Positions 54,914-64,000 of a stretch of DNA of 64,000 nt are shown in pieces. A model generated the notes under the pieces. It saw only the letters and a list, made by a program, of their open reading frames with translations. It was not told the DNA's origin and searched no databases. Source of the stretch: Cryobacterium glucosi (lineage in GTDB: Bacteria > Actinomycetota > Actinomycetes > Actinomycetales > Microbacteriaceae). The DNA is taken from positions 1-64,000 of the forward strand of contig NZ_SOFS01000029.1 of assembly GCF_004402235.1 (NCBI RefSeq). The letters are read 5' to 3'. The translations under genes and the position numbers were made by a program. Positions within the stretch are counted from its first letter, which is position 1; each line of letters begins with the position of its first letter.

Positions 54914-55780
54914 ATGCGACTCAATAAAGGTCTAGTGATTTCTGCCATTGCCCTCGCGAGCGTTCTCACGCTCAGCGCCTGCACCGACTCCGGTGCATCC
55001 CCCTCTGCGGCCCCCGTCGCCGCCACCCCGACGTTCGCGCCGGGCACGACCATGGCCAAGCTCGCCGAAGCAGGCAAGATCACCATCGGCACCAAGTTCG
55101 ACCAGCCGTTGTTCGGACTCAAGGGCCCGAACGGCCCCGTCGGATTCGACGTCGAGATCGGCAAGCTCATCGCGGCCAAGCTCGGCATCGCAGCGGACAA
55201 GATCAACTGGGTCGAGACCGTGTCGGCCAACCGGGAACCGTTCATCACGAACGGCCAGGTCGACATTGTCATCGCGACCTACACGATCAACGACAAGCGC
55301 AAGGAGGTCGTCTCCTTCGCCGGCCCGTACTACGAAGCCGGACAGGACCTGCTCGTGCTCGCCGGGAACCCGAACAAGATCACCGGGCCAGAAGACCTCA
55401 CCGGCAAGCCGGTCTGCACCGTGAGCGGCTCGACCTCGGAGAAGAACATCGCCGCGTACACGACCAACGTGATCGCGACGGACACTTACTCCAACTGCCT
55501 CGGCCCGCTGCGCAGCGGTGAAGTCGTCGCGGTCACGACCGACAACGTCATCCTCGCCGGTCTCGCCGACCAGAACTCCGGCGAATTCGAGGTCGTCGGC
55601 AAGCCATTCACCAAGGAGCCGTACGGCATCGGGCTGAAGAAGGACGACACCGAATTCCGCGCCTTCATCAACGACACCCTGGACGCCTCCTTCACCGACG
55701 GAACCTGGGCAGCGGCCTGGGAGGCCACCGCAGGCAAGGTCCTCGACACCCCCACCCCGCCGACCATCAACCGCTACTAG
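54914..55780 (+). CDS. gluB: Glutamate-type ABC transporter substrate-binding lipoprotein
   Basis: 288-residue lipoprotein. The signal peptide ends in LTLSAC (lipidated Cys23). The mature part is a family 3 solute-binding fold (GKITIGTKFDQPLFG, VGFDVEIGKLIAAKLG, FAGPYYEAGQDLLV), specific for polar amino acids. Start 54914 follows AGGAGG. It lies between gluA and the permease genes; a strong hairpin downstream (55793-55826) may raise its mRNA level over the permease part. Confidence 0.92.
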   Translation: MRLNKGLVISAIALASVLTLSACTDSGASPSAAPVAATPTFAPGTTMAKLAEAGKITIGTKFDQPLFGLKGPNGPVGFDVEIGKLIAAKLGIAADKINWVETVSANREPFITNGQVDIVIATYTINDKRKEVVSFAGPYYEAGQDLLVLAGNPNKITGPEDLTGKPVCTVSGSTSEKNIAAYTTNVIATDTYSNCLGPLRSGEVVAVTTDNVILAGLADQNSGEFEVVGKPFTKEPYGIGLKKDDTEFRAFINDTLDASFTDGTWAAAWEATAGKVLDTPTPPTINRY

Positions 55781-55792
55781 AACCCGCGCGAC

Positions 55793-55826
55793 GCCGGGCG
55801 GATGCCTGATGCGGCATCCGCCCGGC
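55793..55826 (+). other. 14-bp hairpin between gluB and gluC
   Basis: GCCGGGCGGATGCC (55793-55806) pairs perfectly with 55813-55826 around TGATGC. There is no U-run. Such hairpins after binding-protein genes are known to stabilise upstream mRNA or partly terminate. The stem is built from the CGGATGCC/GGCATCCG word that recurs in this window. Confidence 0.75.
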
Positions 55827-55886
55827 CTCGCGTTCGAATGCACCCACCGACACCCACAGACACAGACATAGAAGAGGAGTTGAGGC

Positions 55887-56530
55887 ATGGACGCAGTCAT
55901 CGATAACCTGCCGGTCTTCCTCGAAGGCTTTCGAAACACCCTCGGCCTGCTCGTCATCTCCGGGGTGGGCGCACTCATTCTCGGCCTGATCGTTGCCGGC
56001 CTGCGCATCTCGCCCATCGGCTCGTTCCGCGGCTTCGCCACGGTCTACACCGAGATCATCCGCAACACACCCCTGACCCTGATCCTCTTCTTCTGCGCGT
56101 TCCTGCTGCCATACCTGCAGTTCTCGCCCGGCTACTTCACGCTCGCAGCGATCGGCCTCACCGTCTACACCTCGCCGTTCGTCGCCGAAGCCGTGCGCAG
56201 CGGTATCAACGGCGTGCACGTCGGCCAGGCCGAGGCCGCCCGCAGCATCGGGCTCGGCTTCGGCCAGTCGCTCGCCTTCGTGATCCTGCCGCAGGCGCTG
56301 CGGATGGTCGTGCCGCCCCTGATCAACGTGTTCATCGCCCTCGCGAAGAACACCTCCGTCGCCGGCGCCTTCTTCGTCTTCGAACTCTTCGGCGCCGCCC
56401 GCCAGGTCACCAACGACCGCGGCGACCAGGTCCTCGCAATCCTGCTCGCGGTGGCCGTCTTCTACCTGCTGATCACCGTGACCCTCGGCATCATCGCCGG
56501 CCGGGTCGAGAAGAGAGTGGCGGTGCTCCG

Positions 56531-56534
<4 letters not shown>
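55887..56534 (+). CDS. gluC: Glutamate-type ABC transporter permease
   Basis: 215-residue inner membrane subunit with five predicted helices. The HisM-type permease motif RNTPLTLILFF is near 55-65, and the EAA loop GQAEAARSIGLGFGQS contacts the ATPase. GAGGAG precedes the ATG. The stop overlaps the gluD start by 4 bp (ATGA), so the two permeases are translationally coupled and probably form a heterodimer. Confidence 0.93.
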
Positions 56535-58424
<1,890 letters not shown>

Positions 58425-58425
<1 letters not shown>

Positions 58426-61004
58426 TGCGCGTTCCCCTGAGCTGGCTCGGCGAATTCGTCGACCTCGAACCCGGCACGACCCCCGAAGCCGTACACGCCG
58501 CCCTCGTGAGCGTCGGCCTCGAAGAAGAAGAGATCCACCGCTTCGAGCTGACCGGCCCGATCGTCGTCGGCGAGGTGCTCGAGTTCGTCGGAGAGCCGCA
58601 GACCAACGGCAAGATCATCAACTGGTGCCAGGTGCGCGTCGCGCCCGGCGACGAAACCGCGGCCGACGGCGGCCCCGCCGTGCACGGCATCGTCTGCGGC
58701 GCCCACAACTTCGTCGTCGGCGACAAGGTCGTCGTGACCCTGCCCGGCGCGGTGCTCCCCGGCCCGTTCCCGATCGCGCCCCGCAAGACCTACGGCCACG
58801 TCTCCGACGGCATGATCGCCTCGGCCCGCGAGCTCGGCCTCGGCGACGAGCATGATGGCATTCTGCTCCTGAAGAACCTCGGCCTCGACGACGCCCCGGT
58901 CGGCACCGACGCGATCGCCCTCCTCGGACTCGACGACACCGCCGTCGAGGTCAACGTGACCCCCGACCGCGGCTACGCGTTCTCGATCCGCGGCATCGCC
59001 CGCGAATACTCGCACGCGACAAGGGCCGCCTTCCGCGACCCCGCCCTCGCGACGGTGACTGCGGTTTCCACGATTGATTTCCCCGTCACGCTCGCCGACG
59101 CTTCCCCCATCCGCGGTCGCGTGGGCGCGAGCGTCTTCGTGACCCGCGCCGTGCGCGGCGTCGACCCGTCCCGGCCCACTCCGGCCTGGATGATCACCCG
59201 GCTCGCCCTCGCGGGCATGCGGTCCATCTCGCTCGTCGTCGACGTGACCAACTACGTCATGCTCGAACTCGGCCAGCCGCTGCACGGCTACGACCTCGAC
59301 GCCCTCGCCGGCGGCATCCTGGTGCGCCGGGCGGAACCGGGGGAGAAGCTCACGACCCTCGACGGCGTCGTGCGCGCCCTGCACTCCGAGGACCTCCTGA
59401 TCACCGACGAGTCCGGTGCCATCGGCCTCGCCGGCGTGATGGGCGGCCGCAGCACCGAGATCGGTGCATCCACCACGAACGTGCTCATCGAGGCCGCGAA
59501 CTTCGACCCGGTGTCGATCGCCCGCAGCGCCCGCCGCCACAAGCTCCCGAGCGAGGCCTCCCGTCGCTTCGAACGCGGAGTGGACCCTCAGGTCGCCGCC
59601 GTGGCAGCTGCCCGCGTCGTGCAGCTGCTCGTCGACCTCGCCGGCGGAACCGCGGACGGCCTCGGCTCCGCGCTCGACTCCTCCGTACCGCCCGTCGCGA
59701 TCGAGCTCCCGCGCGACTTCATCTCCGGCTTGATAGGGCGCACCTACTCGGACGACGAGGAGCGCTCAGCCCTCGCCGAGATCGGCGGCCTGCTCGTCGA
59801 AACCCCGACCGGACTCTCGGTGACCCCGCCGACCTGGCGCCCCGACCTCACCGACAAGTGGACCCTCGCAGAGGAGGTCGCCCGCATCGTCGGCTACGAC
59901 AGCATCCCCTCTGTGCTCCCGGTCGCCCCGCCCGGCCGCGGCCTGACCCTCGTGCAGCGCCTGCGCCGCACGGTCGCGCAGACCCTCGCGGCCACCGGCC
60001 ACACCGAGGTGCTCGCCTACCCGTTCGTATCCGAGGCCGACAACCGCCTCTTCGCACCGCTCGCGACCACGACGGATGCCGCCGGTGCCGCCGCCGGCAT
60101 CCCCGCCGTCGCCGAGGTCCCCCAGATCCGCGTCGCCAATCCGCTCGACGGCGAGGCGCCTTTCCTGCGCACCTCGATCCTCCCTGGCCTGCTGCGGATC
60201 GCGCACCGCAACCGTTCTCGCGGGATCACCGACCTGGCCGTCTTCGAACAGGGACTCGTCTTCCGGCCGGTGGCGGGCATCCGCTACGGCAGCCTCGTCG
60301 TACCGGCGGGTGCCACCCGCCCCAGCACGGCACTCGAGGCCGAGCTCAACGCGGGCATCCCGCCGCAGCCGTACTCCGTCGCCGTCGCTCTCACCGGGAA
60401 CACCGTGCGGCACCAGCCCGGCCGGGCGCCGATCGCCGCAGGCTGGCAGGACGCCCTCGCCGCCGTGCAGCAGGTCGCGCTCGCGACCGGCGTGCCGATC
60501 CTGGTGCGCCAGGGATTGCACCCGGCGATGCACCCCGGCCGCACCGCCGAGTTGTTCGTCGCCACCGCAGACGGCGAGCTGAGCGTCGGCTTCGCGGGCG
60601 AACTGCTGCCCGCCGTCGCGACCGGCTTCGACCTGCCCGCCGTGGTCGCCGTCGCCGAGATCACCCTCTCCGACGTCTTCGCCCAGGCCGGTTCCGAACT
60701 GCACGCCGCACCGATCAAGACGATGCCCGCAGCGACCCAGGACCTCTCGCTCGTCGTCAGCGCCACGGTGCCCGCAGCCGAGGTGCTCGCGGCAGTGGCT
60801 GAAGGGGCCGGCGCGCTGCTCGACCACATCGAGCTCGTCGACGACTACCGCGGCACCGGGATCGAGCCCGGCCGCAAGTCGCTGACGTTCGCGCTGCGAT
60901 TCCGGGCCCCCGACCGCACCCTGACCGCCGCGGAAGCGAGCGACGCGAAGCTCGCCGGCGTGGCCGTCGCGGCCGCCCGCTTCGACGCGACCCTCCGCGA
61001 GTAA
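58425..61004 (+). CDS. pheT: Phenylalanine--tRNA ligase beta subunit
   Basis: 859-residue structural subunit. It begins MRVPLSWLGEFVDL, has the tRNA-binding/OB domain near 40-155 (GKIINWCQVRV), B3/B4 editing domain, B5 domain (SRRFERGVDP through GRTYSDDEE), and the C-terminal anticodon-binding FDX-ACB domain (DLSLVVSATVPAAEV). Start 58425 is chosen over an in-frame extension of 203 residues into pheS. The 1-bp overlap with pheS couples subunit synthesis. A long palindrome follows the stop. Confidence 0.95.
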
Positions 61005-61015
61005 GACTCCGGGGT

Positions 61016-61077
61016 GCGCGCCACGTGCGCCGTTTCGCGCCAGGCACGCCTGGCGCGAAACGGCGGAAATGGCGCGC
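61016..61077. repeat. Two-tier palindromic element, copy 2 (after pheT)
   Basis: Outer arms GCGCGCCA (61016-61023) and TGGCGCGC (61070-61077), symmetric 4-nt internal loops and perfect 18-bp inner arms (61028-61045 and 61048-61065) around a 2-nt loop. The inner arm matches copy 1 (37514-37532) except C to T, with G to A on the other arm. It starts 12 bp after the pheT stop; several TGGCGCG-like words follow to about 61120. Confidence 0.8.
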
Positions 61078-61223
61078 GATCGGGCGCGATTGGCGCGTCG
61101 CGGCGGAGGTGGCGCGCAACTTTCTTGCGTGCGCAGCTGACGTGCGCTCGGGTGGCCGGGTGCGGATGCCGGCGGGAACCGACCCGATGTCGCCCGGATT
61201 CCCGGGGGCGCGGGGCAGCGCGA

Positions 61224-61229
61224 TAGGTT
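61224..61229 (+). promoter_or_regulatory. Candidate -10 box (TAGGTT) for leaderless argC mRNA
   Basis: TAGGTT ends 6 nt before the argC ATG at 61236 with no Shine-Dalgarno sequence between. I did not find a convincing ArgR operator in the 230-bp gap. Confidence 0.5.
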
Positions 61230-61235
61230 TGTCAC

Positions 61236-62282
61236 ATGGCTTTTTCGGTAGCAATTGCAGGCGCGAGCGGTTACGCGGGCGGAGAATTGCTGCGAATGCT
61301 CGCCGGACACCCTGAATTCGAGGTGCGCACGGTGACCGCGCACAGCAACGCGGGCCAGCGATTGATCGACGTGCAACCGCACCTTCGCGGCCTCGCGCAC
61401 CTCACCCTCGTGGACACGAACGCCGTCAACCTCGCCGGGCACGACGTCGTCTTCCTCGCCCTGCCGCACGGGGCATCCGGTGCCCTGAGCGCGGAGCTGT
61501 CGCCCGACACGCTCGTGATCGACTGCGGCGCGGACCACCGGCTGGAGGATGCAGTGGACTGGGCGGCGTTCTACGGCGGCGACTACTTCGGCTCGTGGGC
61601 GTACGGCGTCCCCGAACTCCCGATCCCCGGTGGCGGCAAGCAGCGCTCCCGCCTGGTCGGAGCCCGCCGGATCGCCGCGCCCGGGTGCAACGCGAGCACG
61701 GTCGCACTGGCCCTCGCGCCCGGCATCCACGCCGGCGTGATCGAACCGGCCGACCTCGTCGCCGTGCTCGCCGTCGGACCATCGGGTGCGGGCAAGAGCC
61801 TCAAAGTCCCGAACCTCGCCGCAGAGGTGCTCGGATCCGCCAACCCGTACGCGGTCGGCGGCACCCACCGGCACATTCCCGAAATCCAGCAGAGCCTGCG
61901 CTGGGCGGGCGCCGTGAATCCGACCATCTCCTTCACGCCCGTGATCGTGCCGATGTCCCGCGGCATCCTCGCGACGGCGACGGCGCGCCTCGTGCCCGGC
62001 ACCTCCGCAGCCGCCGTGCGCGCAGCCTGGGAGAGCGCATACGCAGACGAACCGTTTGTGCACCTGCTCCCGGCCGGACACTTCCCCCGCACGAGCGACG
62101 TGCTCGGCGCCAACACCGCACTGATCGGCCTCGCCGTCGACGAGGCCGTCGGCCGCGTCGTCACGGTGACCGCCGTCGACAACCTCGCCAAGGGCACCGC
62201 CGGTGCCGCGATCCAATCCGCAAACCTGGCCCTCGGGCTGCCCGAGACCCTGGGCCTCAGCATGAATGGAGTCGCCCCGTGA
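61236..62282 (+). CDS. argC: N-acetyl-gamma-glutamyl-phosphate reductase
   Basis: 348-residue NADPH enzyme, third step of arginine synthesis. The nucleotide motif [12 protein letters not shown] is near 9-20 and the catalytic cysteine is Cys151 in AAPGCNAST. The domain with [10 protein letters not shown] binds substrate. The start agrees with the family and with the TAGGTT box. The stop overlaps the argJ GTG start (GTGA). Confidence 0.96.
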   Translation: MAFSVAIAGASGYAGGELLRMLAGHPEFEVRTVTAHSNAGQRLIDVQPHLRGLAHLTLVDTNAVNLAGHDVVFLALPHGASGALSAELSPDTLVIDCGADHRLEDAVDWAAFYGGDYFGSWAYGVPELPIPGGGKQRSRLVGARRIAAPGCNASTVALALAPGIHAGVIEPADLVAVLAVGPSGAGKSLKVPNLAAEVLGSANPYAVGGTHRHIPEIQQSLRWAGAVNPTISFTPVIVPMSRGILATATARLVPGTSAAAVRAAWESAYADEPFVHLLPAGHFPRTSDVLGANTALIGLAVDEAVGRVVTVTAVDNLAKGTAGAAIQSANLALGLPETLGLSMNGVAP

Positions 62283-63451
62283 GCGTCACAACCCCCGCCG
62301 GATTCGCGGCAGCCGGCGTCACAGCCGGCCTCAAGAAGTCCGGCGGACTCGACCTCGCCGTCGTGCAGAACCTCGGCCCGCTCTCCAGTGCCGCGACCGT
62401 GTTCACGAGCAATCGCTGCAAGGCGAACCCGGTGATCTGGAGCCAGCAGGTCATGCGCGGCGGCAGCGTCCGCGCGATCGTGCTCAACTCGGGCGGTGCG
62501 AACTGCTACACCGGCAGCATCGGCTTCCAGACCACCCATGCGACCGCGGAGGCCGTCGGTGACCGCCTCGGCGTGTCCGCCGGGGAGGTGCTCGTCTGCT
62601 CGACCGGCCTGATCGGCGAACAGCTCGACCTGGACAAGATCACCGCAGGCATCTGGGACGCCACCCTCGCCCTGCGCACGGACGACTCGACGTCCGCCGA
62701 AGCGGGCCTGTCCGCCGCCAGGGCCATCATGACGACCGACACCACTCCGAAGCAGTCCGCCGTGACCGCGCCGGCCGGCTGGTCGATCGGCGGGATGGCC
62801 AAGGGCGCAGGCATGCTCGCCCCCGGCCTCGCGACAATGCTCGTCGTGATCACGACCGACGCCGTCCTCGACTCCGCCCAGCTCGACAGGGCGCTCCGGG
62901 TCGCGACCCGGATCACCTTCGACCGCCTCGACTCCGACGGATGCATGTCGACCAACGACACCGTGAGCCTGCTCGGCTCTGGCGCGAGCGGCATCGCGCC
63001 GGACGAAGCCGAATTCGCCGCCGCGCTCACCGCGATCTGCCAGGACCTCACCCTGCAGCTGCAGGCCGACGCGGAGGGCAGCGCCCACGACGTCGCCATC
63101 ACCGTGCGCAACGCCGAGACCGAAGCCGACGCCGTCACCGTGGCCCGCGCTGTCTCCCGCAGCAACCTGTTCAAGACCGCCATCTTCGGCAACGACCCGA
63201 ACTGGGGCCGCGTGCTCGCCGCCGTCGGCACGACGGATGCCGCCTTCGACCCGTACAACATCGACGTCACGATCAACGGGGTGCAGGTCTGCACCGCGGG
63301 GGAGCCGGACCAGCCCCGCGAACTCGTCGACCTCACGCCACGCTCCGTCACGGTGCTGATCACCCTGCACGCGGGGGACGCGGAAGCGACGATCTGGACC
63401 AACGACCTCACGCACGCCTACGTCGAAGAGAACAGCGCGTACTCGAGTTGA
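62279..63451 (+). CDS. argJ: Glutamate N-acetyltransferase / amino-acid acetyltransferase
   Basis: 390-residue bifunctional ornithine acetyltransferase that recycles the acetyl group and also acetylates glutamate. It self-cleaves before a threonine nucleophile: Ala185-Thr186 in [15 protein letters not shown]. The SNRCKANPV and GGANCYTG segments and the C-terminal [17 protein letters not shown] are typical. The start GTG overlaps argC and the stop overlaps the argB TTG, so all three are translationally coupled. Confidence 0.95.
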   Translation: MSVTTPAGFAAAGVTAGLKKSGGLDLAVVQNLGPLSSAATVFTSNRCKANPVIWSQQVMRGGSVRAIVLNSGGANCYTGSIGFQTTHATAEAVGDRLGVSAGEVLVCSTGLIGEQLDLDKITAGIWDATLALRTDDSTSAEAGLSAARAIMTTDTTPKQSAVTAPAGWSIGGMAKGAGMLAPGLATMLVVITTDAVLDSAQLDRALRVATRITFDRLDSDGCMSTNDTVSLLGSGASGIAPDEAEFAAALTAICQDLTLQLQADAEGSAHDVAITVRNAETEADAVTVARAVSRSNLFKTAIFGNDPNWGRVLAAVGTTDAAFDPYNIDVTINGVQVCTAGEPDQPRELVDLTPRSVTVLITLHAGDAEATIWTNDLTHAYVEENSAYSS

Positions 63452-64000
63452 CCCGTCACACGCACGGCAAGGCCTCGCACCGGCATCCGCTCGCGGACAC
63501 CGGCACCGGAACGCACGCGAGCGACGCCGAGGTCGACACGACCGAGGCCGAGTCGAACACCCGGGCCGAGGCCGCGGTCAAGGCCGAGACCCTGATCGAG
63601 TCGCTGCCCTGGCTCAAGCACTTCCACGACAAGATCATCGTCGTCAAGTTCGGCGGTAACGCCATGGTCAGCGAGGCGCTGCAGCGCAGCTTCGCCGAGG
63701 ACATGGTCTACCTGCGTTATGCCGGCCTCCGCCCCGTCGTCGTGCACGGAGGCGGCCCGCAGATCTCGGCGATGCTCGACCGCCTCGGCATCCAGAGCGA
63801 ATTCCGCGGCGGCTACCGCGTGACGACCCCCGAGGCGATGGACGTCGTGCGGATGGTGCTCACCGGCCAGATCAACCGCGAGCTCGTCAGCCACATCAAC
63901 GAGCACGGCCCCCTCGCGGCCGGCCTCTCCGGCGAGGACGCCGGACTCTTCCAGGGCCGCCGCCGCGGCACGATGATCGACGGCGAGGAGGTCGACCTCG
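63448..64000 (+). CDS. argB: Acetylglutamate kinase (partial, runs off window)
   Basis: The first 184 codons of an amino-acid kinase, second step of arginine synthesis. The start is TTG, overlapping the argJ stop (TTGA); the next in-frame ATG would remove the phosphate-binding KFGGNAMV motif. [10 protein letters not shown] and the [14 protein letters not shown] segment are clear ArgB signatures. About 45 residues before the first strand (His/Thr/Glu-rich) exceed the usual N-terminus. The 3' end lies beyond base 64000, and argD, argF and argR would be expected downstream. Confidence 0.92.
   Translation, partial: MTRHTHGKASHRHPLADTGTGTHASDAEVDTTEAESNTRAEAAVKAETLIESLPWLKHFHDKIIVVKFGGNAMVSEALQRSFAEDMVYLRYAGLRPVVVHGGGPQISAMLDRLGIQSEFRGGYRVTTPEAMDVVRMVLTGQINRELVSHINEHGPLAAGLSGEDAGLFQGRRRGTMIDGEEVDL

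Overview
The window is high-GC (roughly 68-70% by eye), densely packed bacterial chromosome with short intergenic gaps, many overlapping start/stop codons, GTG/TTG starts, and the gene order typical of Actinobacteria. Diagnostic features are a ClgR-type regulator beside recA, DUF3046, a PriA-type HisA, an Lhr-Nei pair, a glu-type ABC transporter, an actinobacterial SOS box, and lexA divergent from a LysM protein. The combination suggests family Microbacteriaceae (a Cryobacterium- or Leifsonia-like organism); the genus is inference. I see no rRNA, tRNA, CRISPR array, insertion sequence, prophage or replication origin. No stretch over 300 bp lacks a gene; the longest gaps (38349-38640, 49254-49530, 25657-25927) are regulatory.

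Layout. 1-8.7 kb: a DUF222/HNH protein, release factor 3, an aldo/keto reductase, an M16 peptidase, a histidine phosphatase, a GNAT enzyme, dapB and a small membrane protein. 8.7-14.0 kb (minus strand): a four-gene operon joining a GH26-like/OpgC-type acyltransferase fusion, a BcsA-like processive glycosyltransferase, a STAS anti-anti-sigma factor and an RsbW-like kinase; this is the most unusual functional block. 14.2-17.9 kb: a TIGR01777 oxidoreductase, OsmC, a DUF4395/thioredoxin pair, and a second GH26 protein that is a lipoprotein. 18-38 kb: a conserved actinobacterial block (dapA, RNase J, ftsK, pgsA, cinA, clgR, DUF3046, recA, recX, miaB, miaA, dapF, hflX, then metF, metE, lexA). 38.6-43.1 kb: an SOS-controlled LysM cell-division-suppressor-like gene, then hisC-hisB-hisH-priA-sseB. 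43.2-53.0 kb: lhr-nei, DUF1844, infC-rpmI-rplT and a GT39 mannosyltransferase-like protein. 53.2-64.0 kb: a SpoU methyltransferase, a four-gene glutamate-type ABC transporter, pheS-pheT, and argC-argJ-argB, the last cut by the window end.

How genes work together. dapA, dapB and dapF serve lysine and diaminopimelate synthesis. recA, recX, lexA and the LysM gene form the SOS circuit, with LexA-box-like palindromes in front of recA and between lexA and the LysM gene. metF and metE supply methionine. Four his genes and two complete arg genes plus partial argB supply histidine and arginine.

The most notable non-coding signals are: (i) long two-tier palindromes at gene 3' ends, two of which share sequence and differ by a compensatory base pair; (ii) a TANNNT box 6-9 nt before the start codon of many genes, suggesting leaderless transcription; (iii) a GGAAT-N18-GTT promoter match ahead of clgR; (iv) a word CGGATGCC/GGCATCCG that recurs against codon preference; and (v) short tandem repeats concentrated at gene ends.
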